Positions 54,076 through 63,226 of a stretch of DNA of 64,000 nucleotides are shown here, piece after piece. The DNA comes from Betaproteobacteria bacterium. Its GTDB lineage: Bacteria > Pseudomonadota > Gammaproteobacteria > Burkholderiales > Burkholderiaceae_C. Numbering within the stretch: position 1 is the stretch's first letter; every line of letters begins with the position of its first letter. The notes under the pieces are model-generated. The model was given only the letters and a program-made list of their open reading frames with translations. It was not told where the DNA came from and ran no database searches. The position numbers and the translations under genes are program-made. Location: positions 434,001 to 498,000 of the forward strand of contig JADJWD010000002.1 of NCBI GenBank assembly GCA_016716535.1, written 5' to 3'.

Positions 54076-55191
54076 TCAACCCATCAACGCGGCCAGCAGG
54101 TCGCGTTCACGCGGCCGCGCGGTGCCGGGCTGCAGCAGCGACACGACGGCGCGTCCCGGCTCGCTGGTGGCCACGCGATAGGGCTGCGAGATCGGCCGGT
54201 CGCCGGCGTCGGTGAAGCAGGCAACGACCGGCGTCGTCACCGTCGGGCCGCGCTGCACGACGACGGCCGCTTCGCCCGAGCCCAGGCGCACCAGGCAGCC
54301 CGGCGGGTAGATGCCGAACTCCTTGACCAGCGCCTGCGTCATCGGGTGCGACGGGTCCTGCATGAAGATCGCGCGGCCGGCCACGTCGGCAGCCATCGCG
54401 TCGCGCGTGCTGCGCGCCGAGAGCTTGGCGGTGTAGACATCGGCGCGGCGCGCCAGCGAGGCGAGTTCGCACACGTCGGTGCGGCCGCTCGGGTAGCCGC
54501 TGCCGTCTTCGAGCTCGTGGTGCTGCAGCACCGCGGCGAGCCAGTCGTTGTCGGCGACGCCGGCGCGTTGCAGCATCTGCACGCTGCGCATCGGGTGTGA
54601 TTGCAGCGCATGGCGCTGCGCGGGCGTCGGCGGCGTGTTCTGCCGCGCCAGCTCGCCTTGCAGCGCCAGCATCGACAGGTTCATCGTCAGCGCCACCTTG
54701 AAGGCGCGCTCCACTTCACTGGCCTGCCAGGCGAGGCGCTGGGCGACGAGGCAGGCGGTGATCGCCGAGTGCAGCGAGCGGCGCACGCCGTAGGCGGCGT
54801 CGACGCCGGCGCCGTGGGAAAGCACCTGGAAGATCGCGAGGTCAGGGTCGCGCTCGACGAGCGTCAGCGCCGGCGCCACGGCGTCTTCGAGCGCGGCGCG
54901 GAAGGTTTCGGTCTTCGCGTCGGCGAGCGTGCGGCCGAGCTGCGCGACGGTGTCGCCCCAGATCTGCGGCAGCTGCTCGCGCGGCGCGCGCACGGCGCGC
55001 TCGCGCGCCGTCAGCAGTTCGGACAGGTCGACGAGCGCGCCGCGGTTCATCAACGCATCGAGCTGCGCCTGGCTTTCGACGCGGTGGCCGCGCGCCAGCA
55101 GCAGCGCGCGGTCGACGTCGCGCACGTTGAACGGCAGCGGCTCGCCCAGGCGGATGCGGCTGCGGACGGCGGAGAGAGCGGCGAACTGCAT
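54076..55191 (-). CDS. HD-GYP-like phosphohydrolase
   Basis: The 371-residue protein has an N-terminal region (RSRIRLGEPLPFNVRDVDRALLLARGHRV) seen in Burkholderiales HD-GYP proteins, and a helical HD domain with HSAITACLVAQRLAW and LQHHELEDGSGYPSGRTD. In HD-GYP the signature is HHExxDGxGYP, so HHELEDGSGYP fits. Such enzymes degrade cyclic-di-GMP, though the first HD motif looks weak and activity is uncertain. No membrane or receiver domain. The ATG at 55191 is chosen because the conserved part starts soon after. It is divergent from the acyl-CoA synthetase gene. Confidence 0.78.
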   Translation of the reverse strand: MQFAALSAVRSRIRLGEPLPFNVRDVDRALLLARGHRVESQAQLDALMNRGALVDLSELLTARERAVRAPREQLPQIWGDTVAQLGRTLADAKTETFRAALEDAVAPALTLVERDPDLAIFQVLSHGAGVDAAYGVRRSLHSAITACLVAQRLAWQASEVERAFKVALTMNLSMLALQGELARQNTPPTPAQRHALQSHPMRSVQMLQRAGVADNDWLAAVLQHHELEDGSGYPSGRTDVCELASLARRADVYTAKLSARSTRDAMAADVAGRAIFMQDPSHPMTQALVKEFGIYPPGCLVRLGSGEAAVVVQRGPTVTTPVVACFTDAGDRPISQPYRVATSEPGRAVVSLLQPGTARPRERDLLAALMG

Positions 55192-55375
55192 GGTGTGTCG
55201 GACGTGGGCTCTTGTCGTGGGCGCCGCCGTTCGCAAGGAATGCGTGCAGGCGGTGCCAGTGCCAGCGGTTTCGGCAGGCGGCGTGCGAACTTGACTTTGC
55301 GGCCGGGCGGCTGGCCGTCGCTGCTGCGGGCTTGCCCCGACGGGGGCGGCCTGGGCGCCAACTTAAGCTTGCCGC

Positions 55376-57175
55376 ATGGGCAAGAGTTCTCTATTGAGCG
55401 CAACGAGTGCAGCCGGGGCCGCCGACGCTTCCGACGCTTACGACCGCCTGCACGCGGGCTTTCGCTGGCGCGTGCCGGCGCGCTTCAACATCGCCGAGGC
55501 CTGTTGCGGCCGCTGGGCGCGGCGGCCGGGCAGCGAGCGGCACGTCGCCATCGCCTGGCAGAACGAGGCCGGCGCGGCCGGGCTCTGCAGCTACGCCGAG
55601 CTGCAGCGCGACGCCGACCGGCTGGCCGCCGCGTTGCAGCGCCTCGGCGTGACCCGCGGCGACCGCGTCGCGATCGTCATGCCGCAGCGGCCCGAGACGG
55701 CGGTCGCGCACGTGGCCATCTACCAGCTCGGTGCCGTGGCGATGCCGCTGTCGATGCTGTTTGGCCCCGAGGCGCTCGCCTACCGGCTGCAAGACAGCGG
55801 CGCGCGTGTCGCGATCGCCGACGAGTCGTCGATCGCTTCGCTGCGCGCCGTGCGCGGCGAGTGCCGCGAGCTCGAGACGCTGGTGGCGGTCGGCGCCGCG
55901 CAAGGGCAGGGGGATGTCGACTGGCCGGCGCTGCTGGCCGGCGGTGGCAAGGGCGGCAGCGCGGCCTTCGAGCCTGTCGCGACCGCTGCCGACGACCCCG
56001 CCGTGCTGATCTACACCAGCGGCACCACCGGCCCCCCGAAAGGCGCGCTGATCCCGCACCGCGCGCTGCTGGGCAACCTCACCGGCTTCGTCTGCAGCCA
56101 GAACTGGTTCGGCCTCGGCGACCCGCGCTCACGCGCCGGCCGCGACGAGGTGTTCTGGAGCCCGGCCGACTGGGCCTGGACCGGTGGGTTGATGGATGCG
56201 CTGCTGCCGTCGCTCTTCTTCGGCCGGCGCATCGTCGCCTGGCAGGGGCGCTTCTCGCCTGAGCGCGCCTTCGAGCTGCTCGAGCGCCACCGCGTCACGC
56301 ACAGCTTCCTCTTTCCGACGGCGCTGAAGGCGATGATGAAGGCGCTGCCCGAGCCGCGCCGTCAGCACCACATCGACCTGCGCGCGATCATGAGCGCCGG
56401 CGAGGCGGTGGGCGACACGGTCTTCGAGTGGTGCCGCGAGGCGCTGGGCGTCACCGTCAACGAGATGTTCGGCCAGACCGAGATCAACTACATCGTCGGC
56501 AACTGCGGTAGCTACGTCGGCGCCGACGGGCAGCGGCGCGCGGCCTGGCCGGCACGCGCCGGCAGCATGGGCCGCGGCTACCCGGGGCACCGCGTCGCCG
56601 TCATCGACGACGAGGGCCGCGAGTGCCCGCCCGGCACGCCCGGCGACGTGGCCGTGCACCGCCTCGACCGCCACGGCGACCCGGACCCCGTGTTCTTCCT
56701 CGGCTACTGGCGCAACGACGCGGCGACGCGCGCCAAGTACACCGGCGATGCATCGTCGCCATCAACGGCGGGTTGGTGCCGCACCGGCGACACCGCGGTG
56801 CAGGACGAGCGCGGCTACCTCTGGTACCAGGGCCGCAGCGACGACATGTTCAAGAGCGCCGGCTACCGCATCGGCCCGAGCGAGATCGAGAACTGCCTCG
56901 TCAAGCACCCGGCGGTGGCCAACGCCGCCGTCGTGCCCAAGCCCGACGCCGAACGCGGCGCGCTCGTCAAGGCCTACGTCGTGCTGGCGCCGGGGCGCGC
57001 CGGCGACACCGCGCTCGTGCACGAGTTGCAGGAGCACGTGCGCGCGCGGCTCGCGCCGTACGAGTACCCCAAGGAGATCGAGTTCATCGACGCGCTGCCG
57101 ATGACGACCACCGGCAAGGTGCAGCGGCGCGTGCTCAGGCTGCGCGAAGAAGAGACGGCCCGGTCGGCGGGATGA
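55376..57175 (+). CDS. AMP-binding acyl-CoA synthetase
   Basis: The 599-residue ANL enzyme has the AMP loop YTSGTTGPPKGALIPHRAL, the WSPADWAWTGGLMDALLPSLFFG region, MSAGEAVGDTVFEW, MFGQTEINYIVGNC, GWCRTGDTAVQDERGYLWYQGRSDDMFKSAGYRIGPSEIE and the catalytic Lys in TTTGKVQRR. It activates an acid (probably medium-chain fatty or acetate-like) to acyl-CoA. The conserved WSPADWAW form is that of acetyl/medium-chain CoA synthetases. The start is ATG 55376. It is followed by the MurA-like gene with 63 bases between. Confidence 0.9.
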   Translation: MGKSSLLSATSAAGAADASDAYDRLHAGFRWRVPARFNIAEACCGRWARRPGSERHVAIAWQNEAGAAGLCSYAELQRDADRLAAALQRLGVTRGDRVAIVMPQRPETAVAHVAIYQLGAVAMPLSMLFGPEALAYRLQDSGARVAIADESSIASLRAVRGECRELETLVAVGAAQGQGDVDWPALLAGGGKGGSAAFEPVATAADDPAVLIYTSGTTGPPKGALIPHRALLGNLTGFVCSQNWFGLGDPRSRAGRDEVFWSPADWAWTGGLMDALLPSLFFGRRIVAWQGRFSPERAFELLERHRVTHSFLFPTALKAMMKALPEPRRQHHIDLRAIMSAGEAVGDTVFEWCREALGVTVNEMFGQTEINYIVGNCGSYVGADGQRRAAWPARAGSMGRGYPGHRVAVIDDEGRECPPGTPGDVAVHRLDRHGDPDPVFFLGYWRNDAATRAKYTGDASSPSTAGWCRTGDTAVQDERGYLWYQGRSDDMFKSAGYRIGPSEIENCLVKHPAVANAAVVPKPDAERGALVKAYVVLAPGRAGDTALVHELQEHVRARLAPYEYPKEIEFIDALPMTTTGKVQRRVLRLREEETARSAG

Positions 57176-57238
57176 CGGGAGCGGGGCGACAATCGCATTC
57201 GTCCCGGCTCCCTTGCCTTCGGCCCCCGCGCTTTCTCC

Positions 57239-58553
57239 ATGTCCAACCTCATCGTCCACGGCGGTACGCCGCTTGCCGGCCGCATCGTCCCTTCAGCCAA
57301 CAAGAACGCGGTGCTGCCGATCCTGTGCGCGACGCTGCTGACCCGCGAGCCGGTGCGCCTGGTCGGCATCCCCGAGATCACCGACGTGAAGAAGATCCTC
57401 GAGATCTTCCGCACGCTCGGCAGCGCCGTCACGGTGGACTTCGAGCACGGCGTGCTCGAGGTGCACCACCGTGCCACTGTCTTCGACCCCGAACGCCACC
57501 ACCTGCCCGAGGAGATGCGCAGTTCGATCATGCTGGTGCCGGGGCTGCTGGCTCGCTTCGGCGTCGCGCGCATCGAGAACGACGTGCAGGGCTGCACGCT
57601 GGGCGTGCGCGAGATCGACCCGCACGTCGAGGTGATGGAGCGCTTCGGTGCGCGCGTGCAGCGGCGGCGCGAGGCGCTGGTGATGCGCGTGGAAGGAGGG
57701 CGGCCTGAAAGCCAACCACCACTGGCTCGACTACGCGAGCGTGACGACGACCGAGAACTTCGTGCTCTGCGCGGCGCTGGCCACCGGCGACGGCGGCACG
57801 AGCACGCTGATGAACGCCGCGAGCGAGCCGCACGTGCAGGAGTTCTGCCGCTTCATGGCGATGCTCGGCGCGCAGATCGAGGGCATCGGCACCTCGCGCC
57901 TGACGGTGCATGGCGTGGCCAAGCTCGGCGGCGGCGAGTTCCGCTTCGCCGAGGACTTCCACGAGGCGGTGACGTTCATGGCGCTGGGCGCCATCACCGG
58001 CGGCCAGGTGACGGTGAAGAACTCGGCGCCCGAGCAGTTCCCGCTGATCGACCGCACGTTCGCGAAGTTCGGCGTGCAGGTCGTGCACGAGGGCGGCTGG
58101 TCGTACACGCAGGTCGACGGGCCGCTGCGCGTGAAGCCGCCCTTCACGCAGAACATCCTGCAGAAGATCGAGGCGGCGCCGTGGCCGTATCTGCCGGTGG
58201 ACCTGCTGCCGATCTTCGTCGCGCTCGGCGTGCGCGCCGAGGGCAGCGCGATGTTCTGGAACAAGGTCTACGAAGGCGCGATGGGCTGGACCTCGGAACT
58301 CTCGAAGTTCGGCGCGCATGCTTTCATGGCCGACCCGCACCGCATCGTCACCTTCGGCGGCAAGCCGCTCGCGCCGGCGGAGGTGGAGAGCCCCTACATC
58401 ATCCGCGTCGCGATTGCTTTGCTGATGCTCGCCGCGAGCATCCCGGGCAAGTCGACGATCAAGAACGCCGCGCCGATCCGCCGCGCGCACCCGCGCTTCG
58501 CCGAGAACATCCGCGCGCTCGGCGCGCAGATCGAGTGGGTCGAGGGCGATTGA
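57239..58553 (+). pseudogene. MurA-like UDP-GlcNAc enolpyruvyl transferase paralogue, frameshifted
   Basis: Two frames together give 437 residues of an EPSP/MurA-fold enzyme. The first part (57239 to about 57700) has PSANKNAVLPILCATLL with the Lys-Asn pair, and a Cys in VQGCTLGVREIDPHVEVMERFG where MurA has its catalytic loop. The second part continues GLKANHHWLDYASVTTTENF to RRAHPRFAENIRALGAQI. An extra G in the run 57698-57700 breaks the frame; removing it joins the parts. The sequence is unlike housekeeping MurA, so this is a divergent paralogue. Whether the shift is biological or a sequencing error is open. Confidence 0.8.
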
Positions 58554-58578
58554 GTCTTCGGCGACCCGCGGAATCACG

Positions 58579-59067
58579 ATGGCGCGCAAGGACAAGCACG
58601 TCTCCGAGACGCCGGCCACCGCTTGGCTGCGCGCACGCGGCATCGCCTTCACCGAACACCCGTACGACTACGTCGAGCACGGCGGCACCGCCGAGAGCGC
58701 ACGCCAGCTTGGCGTGGACGAGCACGCGGTCGTCAAGACGCTCGTGATGCGCAACGAGCGCGACGACCCGCTGATCGTGCTGATGCACGGCGACCGCCAG
58801 GTCAGCACGAAGAGCCTGGCGCGCGCGATCGGCGCCAAGAGCGTCGAGCCGTGCCCGCCCGAGGTGGCGCAGCGGCACAGCGGCTACCAGGTCGGCGGCA
58901 CGTCGCCGTTCGGCTTGCGCAAGGCGATGCCGGTGTATGTGGAGCAAAGCGTGCTGGCGCTGCCGCGCATCCACATCAACGGCGGGCGGCGCGGGTACCT
59001 CGTCGGCATCGATCCCGCGGTGCTGAAGGCGGCGCTCGGCGCGCTGCCGGTGAGCTGCGCGATCTGA
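58579..59067 (+). CDS. ybaK: Cys-tRNA(Pro)/aminoacyl-tRNA deacylase YbaK-like
   Basis: The 162-residue protein has the YbaK/EbsC fold: ATAWLRARGIAFTEHPYDYVEHGGTAESARQLGV, KTLVMRNERDDPLIVLMHGDRQVSTKSLAR and YQVGGTSPFGLRKAMPVYVEQS. It hydrolyses mischarged aminoacyl-tRNA, mainly Cys-tRNA(Pro). The gene lies 25 bases after the MurA-like stop and may be co-transcribed. The ATG is at 58579. Confidence 0.9.
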   Translation: MARKDKHVSETPATAWLRARGIAFTEHPYDYVEHGGTAESARQLGVDEHAVVKTLVMRNERDDPLIVLMHGDRQVSTKSLARAIGAKSVEPCPPEVAQRHSGYQVGGTSPFGLRKAMPVYVEQSVLALPRIHINGGRRGYLVGIDPAVLKAALGALPVSCAI

Positions 59068-59083
59068 GGCGAGGTGGGGCGTG

Positions 59084-59932
59084 ATGGCGAGAGCGATGGT
59101 CAACACGTTCGTGACCTTGCTGGCCCTCGCGCTGCTCGCCGCCGCTGCGCCGGCACGCGCGCAAGTCGACGAGGCTGCCGCCGAGCGGCTGATGCACCGC
59201 TCGGGCCTGTGGGAGCAACTCGGCGCCACGGCGCTCGGGGCGCGCGCCGGCATCGAGGCGGCGGCGCGCCATCGCTTGACGGCGCTGAACGACGAGCAAC
59301 TTCGCCGGCTGCTGCGTGCCACCGATGCCGCGTTCGCTGCCGACACGCTGCGCCGCGCGGTGCGCCGCGCGCTTGCCGAGCGGGTGCCGGCCGCGCACCT
59401 GCCGGCGTTGCAGGGCTGGTTCGACAGCGACCTCGGCCAGCGATTGACGGCGCTGGAAGTGGCCGCGGTGCGCCCCGACCGCGACTCCGAGCGCGCGTTG
59501 CGCCAGGGCATCACGCGGCTGAATGCGGCCAGCGAGACGCGCCGGCGGCTGATCGAACAACTCGTCGAAGCGAGCCGCGCGGCCGAGTCGACCACCGGCA
59601 TGACGATCAACGTCGCGGTGGCCGTGCAGCGCGGCATGGCGTCGGTGAAGCCCGACGAGCCGGTGGCGCCGGTGGCGACGCTGCGCGCGGCCTTCGACGC
59701 GCAGCGCGCGCAGATGCTCGAGGCCTACCGCGGCATGTCGCAGGCGCTGTTCGCCGAGATCTACCAGTCGGTCAGTGACGCCGAACTGGCGCGCTACCTC
59801 GAGTTCCTGCGCGGCGCGCCGGGCAAGCAGTTCCTCGAAGCGACGATGCAGGCGATGGACCGCGCGCTCGGCGAGGCGGCCGAACGCCTGGGCGTGCGCG
59901 CGCCCGGCGCGGCGGCGGGGCCGACGACGTGA
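59084..59932 (+). CDS. DUF2059-like exported protein
   Basis: The 282-residue protein has a signal peptide (VNTFVTLLALALLAAAAPARAQ) and a helical domain with repeated EL.rL..F-type segments (AELARYLEFLRGAPGKQFLEATMQAMDRAL). The C-terminal part fits the DUF2059 pattern seen also in the gene at 13307. The second gene adds a long N-terminal half. Function unknown. It follows ybaK by 16 bases. The ATG at 59084 has GAGG upstream; a GTG at 59081 is less likely. Confidence 0.7.
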   Translation: MARAMVNTFVTLLALALLAAAAPARAQVDEAAAERLMHRSGLWEQLGATALGARAGIEAAARHRLTALNDEQLRRLLRATDAAFAADTLRRAVRRALAERVPAAHLPALQGWFDSDLGQRLTALEVAAVRPDRDSERALRQGITRLNAASETRRRLIEQLVEASRAAESTTGMTINVAVAVQRGMASVKPDEPVAPVATLRAAFDAQRAQMLEAYRGMSQALFAEIYQSVSDAELARYLEFLRGAPGKQFLEATMQAMDRALGEAAERLGVRAPGAAAGPTT

Positions 59933-59960
59933 TGTAAAGCTGCGGCCGTAGCCCCCAGAC

Positions 59961-60057
59961 CCGTTCGGGCTGAGCTTGTCGAAGCTCCGTGCAGCGTGAT
60001 GTCGGCCCTTCGACACGGGGCCTTCGGCAAGCTCAGGCCCCTGCTCAGGGCGAACGG
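59961..60057. repeat. inverted pair of REP-like units
   Basis: CCGTTCGGGCTGAGCTTGTC-GAAGC at 59961-59985 is followed by an inverted, mosaic copy around 60005-60057 (CCCTTCGACACGG, GCTCAGGCCCCTGCTC, AGGGCGAACGG). The arms could pair. It lies between the DUF2059 gene and plsY and may act as a terminator. Confidence 0.75.
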
Positions 60058-60111
60058 TGGTTTGATGCGCCAGCGGGCGAGCCGCTGCAACCGCCTACAC
60101 TCGCGCCCGCA

Positions 60112-60867
60112 ATGACGAGCAATGCCTTGCCCCTGCCTCTCCCCGTCCTGCTGGCGCTCGCCCTGCTGGGCGCCTACGCGATCGGTTCGTTGTCCTTCGC
60201 GGTGATCGTCAGCCGCTTCATGGGGCTGGCGGACCCGCGCAGCTACGGCTCGCGCAACCCGGGCGCGACGAACGTGCTGCGCTCGGGCAACAAGGCGGCG
60301 GCGATCCTGACGTTGGTCTTCGACGCGCTGAAGGGCGTCGTGCCGGTGCTGCTGGTGCGCCTCTACGGGGCGCCCTTCGGCCTCGGCGACGGCGCGGCGG
60401 CGTTCGTCGGCCTGGCGGCGTTTGTCGGCCACCTGTGGCCGGTGTTCTTCCGCTTCCAGGGCGGCAAGGGCGTGGCCACGGCGGCGGGCGTGCTGCTGGC
60501 GCTGAACCCGTGGCTCGGCTTCGCGACGCTCGCCACGTGGCTGATCATCGCCGCGTTCTTCAGGTATTCGTCGCTGGCGTCTCTCGTCTCGGCGGTGTTC
60601 GCGCCGTTCTACCAGGCGCTCATCTGGGGCATCGAGCCGGCGCTCTTGGCGATCTCGCTGATGAGCCTGCTGCTCGTCTGGCGGCACGAGGGCAACATCC
60701 GCAAGCTGCTGGCCGGCACCGAGTCGAAGATCGGCCAGAAGTCGTCGGCGCCCGCGGCCCCTGCTGCGCATGCGCCGGTGGCCGAGCACAGGCACGGCCA
60801 CAAGCACGATCACAAGCACGACCACAAACACGCGCCCAAGCACCCCGCGCACAGGAAGGGACATTGA
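60112..60867 (+). CDS. plsY: glycerol-3-phosphate acyltransferase PlsY with His-rich tail
   Basis: The 251-residue protein has five membrane helices and the PlsY motifs GSLSFAVIVSRFMG, DPRSYGSRNPGATNVLRSGNKAAAILTLVFDALKG, FQGGKGVATAAGV and WRHEGNIRKLLAGTESKIG. It transfers the acyl group from acyl-phosphate to glycerol-3-phosphate, the first step of phospholipid synthesis. Ordinary PlsY ends soon after IRKLLAGTE; here about 35 residues follow, with His-Lys-Asp repeats (HGHKHDHKHDHKH). TACACT before the ATG may be a -10 box. Confidence 0.93.
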   Translation: MTSNALPLPLPVLLALALLGAYAIGSLSFAVIVSRFMGLADPRSYGSRNPGATNVLRSGNKAAAILTLVFDALKGVVPVLLVRLYGAPFGLGDGAAAFVGLAAFVGHLWPVFFRFQGGKGVATAAGVLLALNPWLGFATLATWLIIAAFFRYSSLASLVSAVFAPFYQALIWGIEPALLAISLMSLLLVWRHEGNIRKLLAGTESKIGQKSSAPAAPAAHAPVAEHRHGHKHDHKHDHKHAPKHPAHRKGH

Positions 60868-60869
60868 CC

Positions 60870-61214
60870 ATGGTTCAACGCTTCGACGTCGGCGCCCGCA
60901 TGTCGGAGATGGCCGTGCACAACGGCATCGTCTGGCTCGCCGGGCAGGTGGCCGCCGACGGCTCCGAGGACGTGATCGGCCAGACGCGCCAGGTGCTGGC
61001 GGCCGTCGACGCGCTGCTGGCGCGCGCCGGCACCGACAAGTCGAAGATCGTGATGTGCCAGATCTTCCTCGCCGACCTCGCCGACTTCGCGGCGATGAAC
61101 TCGGTGTGGGACGCCTGGGTCGCCCCCGGCCAGACACCGCCGCGCGCCACCGTGCAGGCCCAGCTCGCCAAGCCGGAGTGGAAGATCGAGGTCGTGGTGA
61201 CCGCGGCGCTGTAG
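60870..61214 (+). CDS. RidA family protein
   Basis: The 114-residue protein has the RidA fold: MSEMAVHNGIVWLAGQVAADGSEDVIGQTRQVLAAVDALLARAGTDKSKIV, then the ARG-type motif PPRATVQAQLAKPEWKIEVVVTAAL. RidA proteins hydrolyse reactive enamine/imine intermediates. The gene lies 2 bases after the plsY stop, so it is co-transcribed. It belongs to the YjgH/Rid subfamily rather than canonical RidA. Confidence 0.85.
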   Translation: MVQRFDVGARMSEMAVHNGIVWLAGQVAADGSEDVIGQTRQVLAAVDALLARAGTDKSKIVMCQIFLADLADFAAMNSVWDAWVAPGQTPPRATVQAQLAKPEWKIEVVVTAAL

Positions 61215-61238
61215 CGCCGCACGTTCATCGCGCGCCCG

Positions 61239-62033
61239 CTACATCTGCCGGAACACGTGCAGCCAGCTGCGGCTGACCGGCAGCACCTCGGGCCGGCCGC
61301 GCAGGTGCACTTCGGCCGTCTCGTTGCCGTTGCGCACGACGTGGCTGACGTGCGGCAGCGCGACGATCACCGAGCGGTGGACCTGCACGAAGCGCTCGGG
61401 GTCGAGTTCATCGGCGAGCTCGCGGATCGTCTTGCGGATCAACGCCTCGCCGCCGGCCCAGGCGACGAGCGTGTACTTCTCGTCCGAGCGCAGGAACGCG
61501 ACCTCGTCGACCGGGATCAGCCGCAGGCTCGGGCCGACCGAGGCCTTGATCCACTGCAGATGCCGGCGCGGCGCGTGCTGACCTAGCCGCGCCGACAACT
61601 GCTCGAGCAACGTGCCGACGCGGTCGGCGGCCGCGTCCGCGGGCACTGCCACCGCACGCGTCCGCTCGGCCAGCCGCTCGCGCAGCCGCTGCACCGTCGC
61701 CGCGAGGCGCTCGTCGTCGAACGGCTTGACGAGGTAGTCCAGCGCGCCGCGCTCGAAGGCGGTGACGGCGTGCTGCTCGTACGCGGTGACGAAGACGACG
61801 AGGGCGCGCGTGCCGATCGCACGCGCCGCCTCCAGGCCGTTGAGCCCCGGCATGTGGATGTCCAGGAAGGCGACGTCGCAGGTGTGTTCGTCGAAGAGCT
61901 CCACCGCCTCGCGGCCGCTGCGCGCCTGCGCGACGATCTGCAGCTCGGGCCACAGGTGGTTCAGATGCGCGATGAGCCGCTCGCGCAGCAGCGGCTCGTC
62001 GTCGGCGACGAGTGCGGTGGGATCGCGCGTCAT
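61239..62033 (-). CDS. LytTR-family response regulator
   Basis: The 264-residue regulator has a receiver (ALVADDEPLLRERLIAHL, phospho-Asp in VAFLDIHMPGLNG, Lys in YLVKPFDDERL) and a C-terminal LytTR DNA-binding domain (VGPSLRLIPVDEVAFLRSDEKYTLVAW, RFVQVHRSVIVALPHVSHV). AlgR/LytR-type regulators control virulence or envelope genes. Its stop lies 25 bases from the RidA stop. Its ATG overlaps the sensor kinase stop (ATGA). Confidence 0.92.
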   Translation of the reverse strand: MTRDPTALVADDEPLLRERLIAHLNHLWPELQIVAQARSGREAVELFDEHTCDVAFLDIHMPGLNGLEAARAIGTRALVVFVTAYEQHAVTAFERGALDYLVKPFDDERLAATVQRLRERLAERTRAVAVPADAAADRVGTLLEQLSARLGQHAPRRHLQWIKASVGPSLRLIPVDEVAFLRSDEKYTLVAWAGGEALIRKTIRELADELDPERFVQVHRSVIVALPHVSHVVRNGNETAEVHLRGRPEVLPVSRSWLHVFRQM

Positions 62034-63118
62034 CGCGAAGCTCCCGCTGGCTGCACGACGATCTCCGCGCGCAGCCCGTGCGGGCGGTTCTCGGTGAGCC
62101 GCAGCTCGGCACGCGCCCCGTATTGGCCGGCGAGCCGCTCGCGCAGGTTGGCCAAGCCCGTGCCAGGCGCGGCGTGTTCGCCGAGGCCCGGCCCCGTGTC
62201 GCTGACCCACAGGTGCAACGCGCCCGAACTGCTGTCGCGGCGCGTGCCGACCTCGATGTCGGCGCCGTGCTCGGCGGGGTCGGCGCCGTGCCGGACGGCG
62301 TTCTCCACCAGCGTCAAGAGCGCCATCGACGGAAACGGCTCGGGGTGCAGCGCCGCGTCGGTGGCGAGCGTGTGGCGCAGTCGGTCGGGCATGCGCATCG
62401 CCATCAGCTCGAGGTAGGCGCGCACGAGCGCGAGTTCGCGGCCGATCGTCGCCTCGCCTTCGTGCAGCCGAGGCATCGCGGCGCGCAGGTAGGCGATCAG
62501 GCTTTGCAGCACCGGCGCGGCGCGCGGCGAGCCGCTTTCGACCAGTGCCTGCACGTTGGCCAGCGTGTTGAAGAGGAAGTGCGGCTCGATCTGCGCCGTC
62601 AAGAGCGCGAGCCGCGCATCGAGCGCCTGCCGCTCGAGGCGGCTGCGCTCGAGCTCGAACTCGAGCGCCTGCGAGCGCGCACGCGCCTCGCGTTCGCGCA
62701 CCAGCGCCGTCAGCGTGACGATGAGCCCGAGCACGAGCCCCGCGCAGGCGATCAGCACGAAGCCCATCAGGTGCCGCTCGCTGCGCATGAAGGCGGCGAG
62801 GTCGCCGCCCAGCGCGCCGAGGTAGACGACGAAGGTGCCGAGCGGTGCCGCCAGCGCGACGGCCACCAGCGTGAACAGCCACCGCGGCAGCCAGCGCGGC
62901 AGCCGGTGCTCGGGCAGATGCTGCGCCGCGACGAAGGTCAGCAGCATCAGCATCGCGACGAGCAGCGTGCGCCCGAGCAGCACCGGGAACGACACGAAGA
63001 TCGGCGAGAAGACCACCGCTGCGACGAGGCCGAGGCCGACCGCCACGCCGATGTTGCCGGCGCTCAGCGAGGCGGTGAAGCGGCGGCCGGGGCCCGGGGT
63101 GGAGGACATGCCGGGCAC
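62030..63118 (-). CDS. LytS/AlgZ-type sensor histidine kinase
   Basis: The 362-residue protein has four membrane helices (about 25-45, 50-66, 82-103, 118-140), a coiled linker, then the His_kinase domain with LTAQIEPHFLFNTLANVQALV holding the phospho-His, and the HATPase motif LTLVENAVRHGADPAEHG. It is the partner of the LytTR regulator. Both belong to a two-gene operon transcribed on the minus strand. The ATG is at 63118. Confidence 0.9.
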   Translation of the reverse strand: MPGMSSTPGPGRRFTASLSAGNIGVAVGLGLVAAVVFSPIFVSFPVLLGRTLLVAMLMLLTFVAAQHLPEHRLPRWLPRWLFTLVAVALAAPLGTFVVYLGALGGDLAAFMRSERHLMGFVLIACAGLVLGLIVTLTALVREREARARSQALEFELERSRLERQALDARLALLTAQIEPHFLFNTLANVQALVESGSPRAAPVLQSLIAYLRAAMPRLHEGEATIGRELALVRAYLELMAMRMPDRLRHTLATDAALHPEPFPSMALLTLVENAVRHGADPAEHGADIEVGTRRDSSSGALHLWVSDTGPGLGEHAAPGTGLANLRERLAGQYGARAELRLTENRPHGLRAEIVVQPAGASR

Positions 63119-63226
63119 GATAACAACGCGCCGCGCGGCGCGCCAAGCGGCGTGCGACGAGGGCCCGGATCGGGCGCGCAGGAGGCGGGTTTCCGGGCGC
63201 CGGAAGCCCGCGCGGCTGGCTGGAGG

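Noticed and set aside
55249..55264. Sigma-54-like site TGGCACTGGCACCGCC before the HD-GYP-like gene (minus strand)
   Set aside because: The -24 block fits but the -12 block is CCGC, not TTGC; this is expected by chance in GC-rich DNA.
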